5,369 bases of DNA from Deltaproteobacteria bacterium (GTDB taxonomy: Bacteria > Desulfobacterota > Binatia > UBA9968): contig JAHFAP010000218.1 of NCBI GenBank assembly GCA_023250495.1, positions 1-5,369 on the forward strand, in the 5' to 3' direction. Below, piece by piece: positions 4,655 through 5,369 of the stretch. Position numbers and translations under genes: made by a program. Numbering within the stretch: the first letter of the stretch is position 1; every line of letters starts with the position of its first letter. The notes under the pieces were generated by a model. That model was not told the DNA's origin. It ran no database searches and saw only the letters and a program-made list of their open reading frames with translations.

Positions 4655-5369
4655 GTGCGCAAAAGAAGACCGACTTTACTGTCGTCAACCATTCGGTCCC
4701 GCGCCGGGACGGAGTCGCCAAGGTTACCGGCAAGGCGCCGTACGTGAGCGACTTGAAGCTCACCGGAATGGCCTATGCCAAGGTCCTGCGCAGCCCTTAC
4801 GCCCACGCGCGCATCGTCTCGATCGACGCTTCGCGCGCCGCGAGCCGGCCGGGAGTCGTCGCCGTCCTGACGCAAAACGATCTGCAAGGCATCAATCCCT
4901 ACTACGGCCACGCGGTGAAGGACCACCCGCTCATAGCTATTGACAAAGTCCGCTACGCCGGCGAGCCGGTTGCGGCCGTGATCGCGGAGAGCGAGCGCGC
5001 CGCCTTCGAGGCGCTGGAATTTATCGATGTCCGCTACGAGGAATTGAAGCCGGTCCTCACGCCGACGGAGGCCCTCGAGAAAGAAGCGCCTCTGCTTCAT
5101 GAAAAGAAGTTCGAGGCCGGCGCGCTGCGCGGCTTCGAAGGAGAGGTCACCGCCGGACGCGGCACGAACATTTGCCAGGAGGCGCATGTCAAATGGGGCG
5201 ACGTTGAAGAGGCTTTCAAAACAGCCGCAGCCGTCGTCGAAGGCGAATACTATTTTCCCATGGCCTACGCCTACGCGATGGAGGCTTACGTGGCTATCGC
5301 GGATGTCAACGACAGCGGCGTCACTGTCTATTCCTCGGCTCAGCATCCTTTCATGGTGCGCCATGATCT
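4651..5369 (+). CDS. Molybdopterin-binding large subunit of a molybdenum hydroxylase (CoxL/XdhA-family, 3' partial)
   Basis: The frame starting at GTG 4651 is open to the right edge and gives 239 complete codons of a protein that is usually about 750-800 residues. It begins with the aldehyde oxidase/xanthine dehydrogenase a/b hammerhead domain: RRDGVAKVTGKAPYVSDL (18-35), MAYAKVLRSPYAHARIVSID (40-59) and VRYAGEPVAAVIAES (100-114). The start of the molybdopterin-binding domain follows (about 198-239), with EGEYYFPMAYAYAMEAYVAIADV and VYSSAQHPFMVRHD. The subunit would hold Mo-cytosine dinucleotide and do the hydroxylation chemistry, paired with the iron-sulfur subunit just upstream. The active-site loop that separates true CO dehydrogenases (AYxCSFR) from other members lies beyond the window, so substrate class is open. 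The family EPH-type motif reads MEAY here (210-213). The gene order is small then large; any FAD subunit gene would lie to the right. Confidence 0.93.
   Translation, partial: MSAQKKTDFTVVNHSVPRRDGVAKVTGKAPYVSDLKLTGMAYAKVLRSPYAHARIVSIDASRAASRPGVVAVLTQNDLQGINPYYGHAVKDHPLIAIDKVRYAGEPVAAVIAESERAAFEALEFIDVRYEELKPVLTPTEALEKEAPLLHEKKFEAGALRGFEGEVTAGRGTNICQEAHVKWGDVEEAFKTAAAVVEGEYYFPMAYAYAMEAYVAIADVNDSGVTVYSSAQHPFMVRHD

Noticed and set aside
4612..5364. Minus-strand open frame of 250 codons opposite the large subunit
   Set aside because: The + strand encodes a clear molybdopterin-subunit N-terminus there. A GC-rich coding sequence often leaves its opposite strand open, and the antisense product has no recognisable motif.

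Overview
The window is dense, single-strand bacterial DNA: six protein-coding genes, all on the + strand, the first cut by the left edge and the last by the right edge. The base composition looks moderately GC-rich, higher in the molybdenum-enzyme genes. Strong Shine-Dalgarno sequences precede four of the five starts that can be seen. The mix of an AfuA/PotD-type binding protein, F420/FMN luciferase-like oxidoreductases, an alpha/beta hydrolase and a CO-dehydrogenase/xanthine-dehydrogenase-type enzyme, with palindromic repeats in the spacers, fits an uncultured soil or subsurface lineage such as Deltaproteobacteria-like groups, Binatota, Rokubacteria or Tectomicrobia. This assignment is a low-confidence impression; no marker gene is present.

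Layout. Positions 1-843 hold the C-terminal part of a periplasmic substrate-binding protein of an ABC transporter. A 147-base gap (844-990) has a weak promoter candidate and no gene. From 991 a likely operon runs to the right edge: LLM-class flavin-dependent oxidoreductase A (991-1989), alpha/beta hydrolase (2056-2973), LLM-class oxidoreductase B (3097-4119), the two-[2Fe-2S] small subunit of a molybdenum hydroxylase (4175-4654), and the start of its molybdopterin-binding large subunit (4651-5369). The large subunit begins at a GTG that overlaps the small subunit's stop codon.

How the genes may work together (inference): two flavin or F420 oxidoreductases, a hydrolase and a molybdenum hydroxylase resemble a catabolic cluster that oxidises, hydroxylates and hydrolyses an organic substrate, possibly heterocyclic or aromatic, perhaps imported by the transporter whose binding protein lies upstream. 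The substrate cannot be read from the sequence.

The most unusual structure is non-coding. Each of the three spacers inside the putative operon carries a different palindromic element: a 9-base-period repeat (1993-2037), a double-hairpin GGGAGAGG-type element (2994-3085) and a 7-base-period imperfect hairpin (4120-4169). The hydrolase also has an atypical nucleophile-elbow sequence. I see no CRISPR array, tRNA, rRNA, transposase or defence system.
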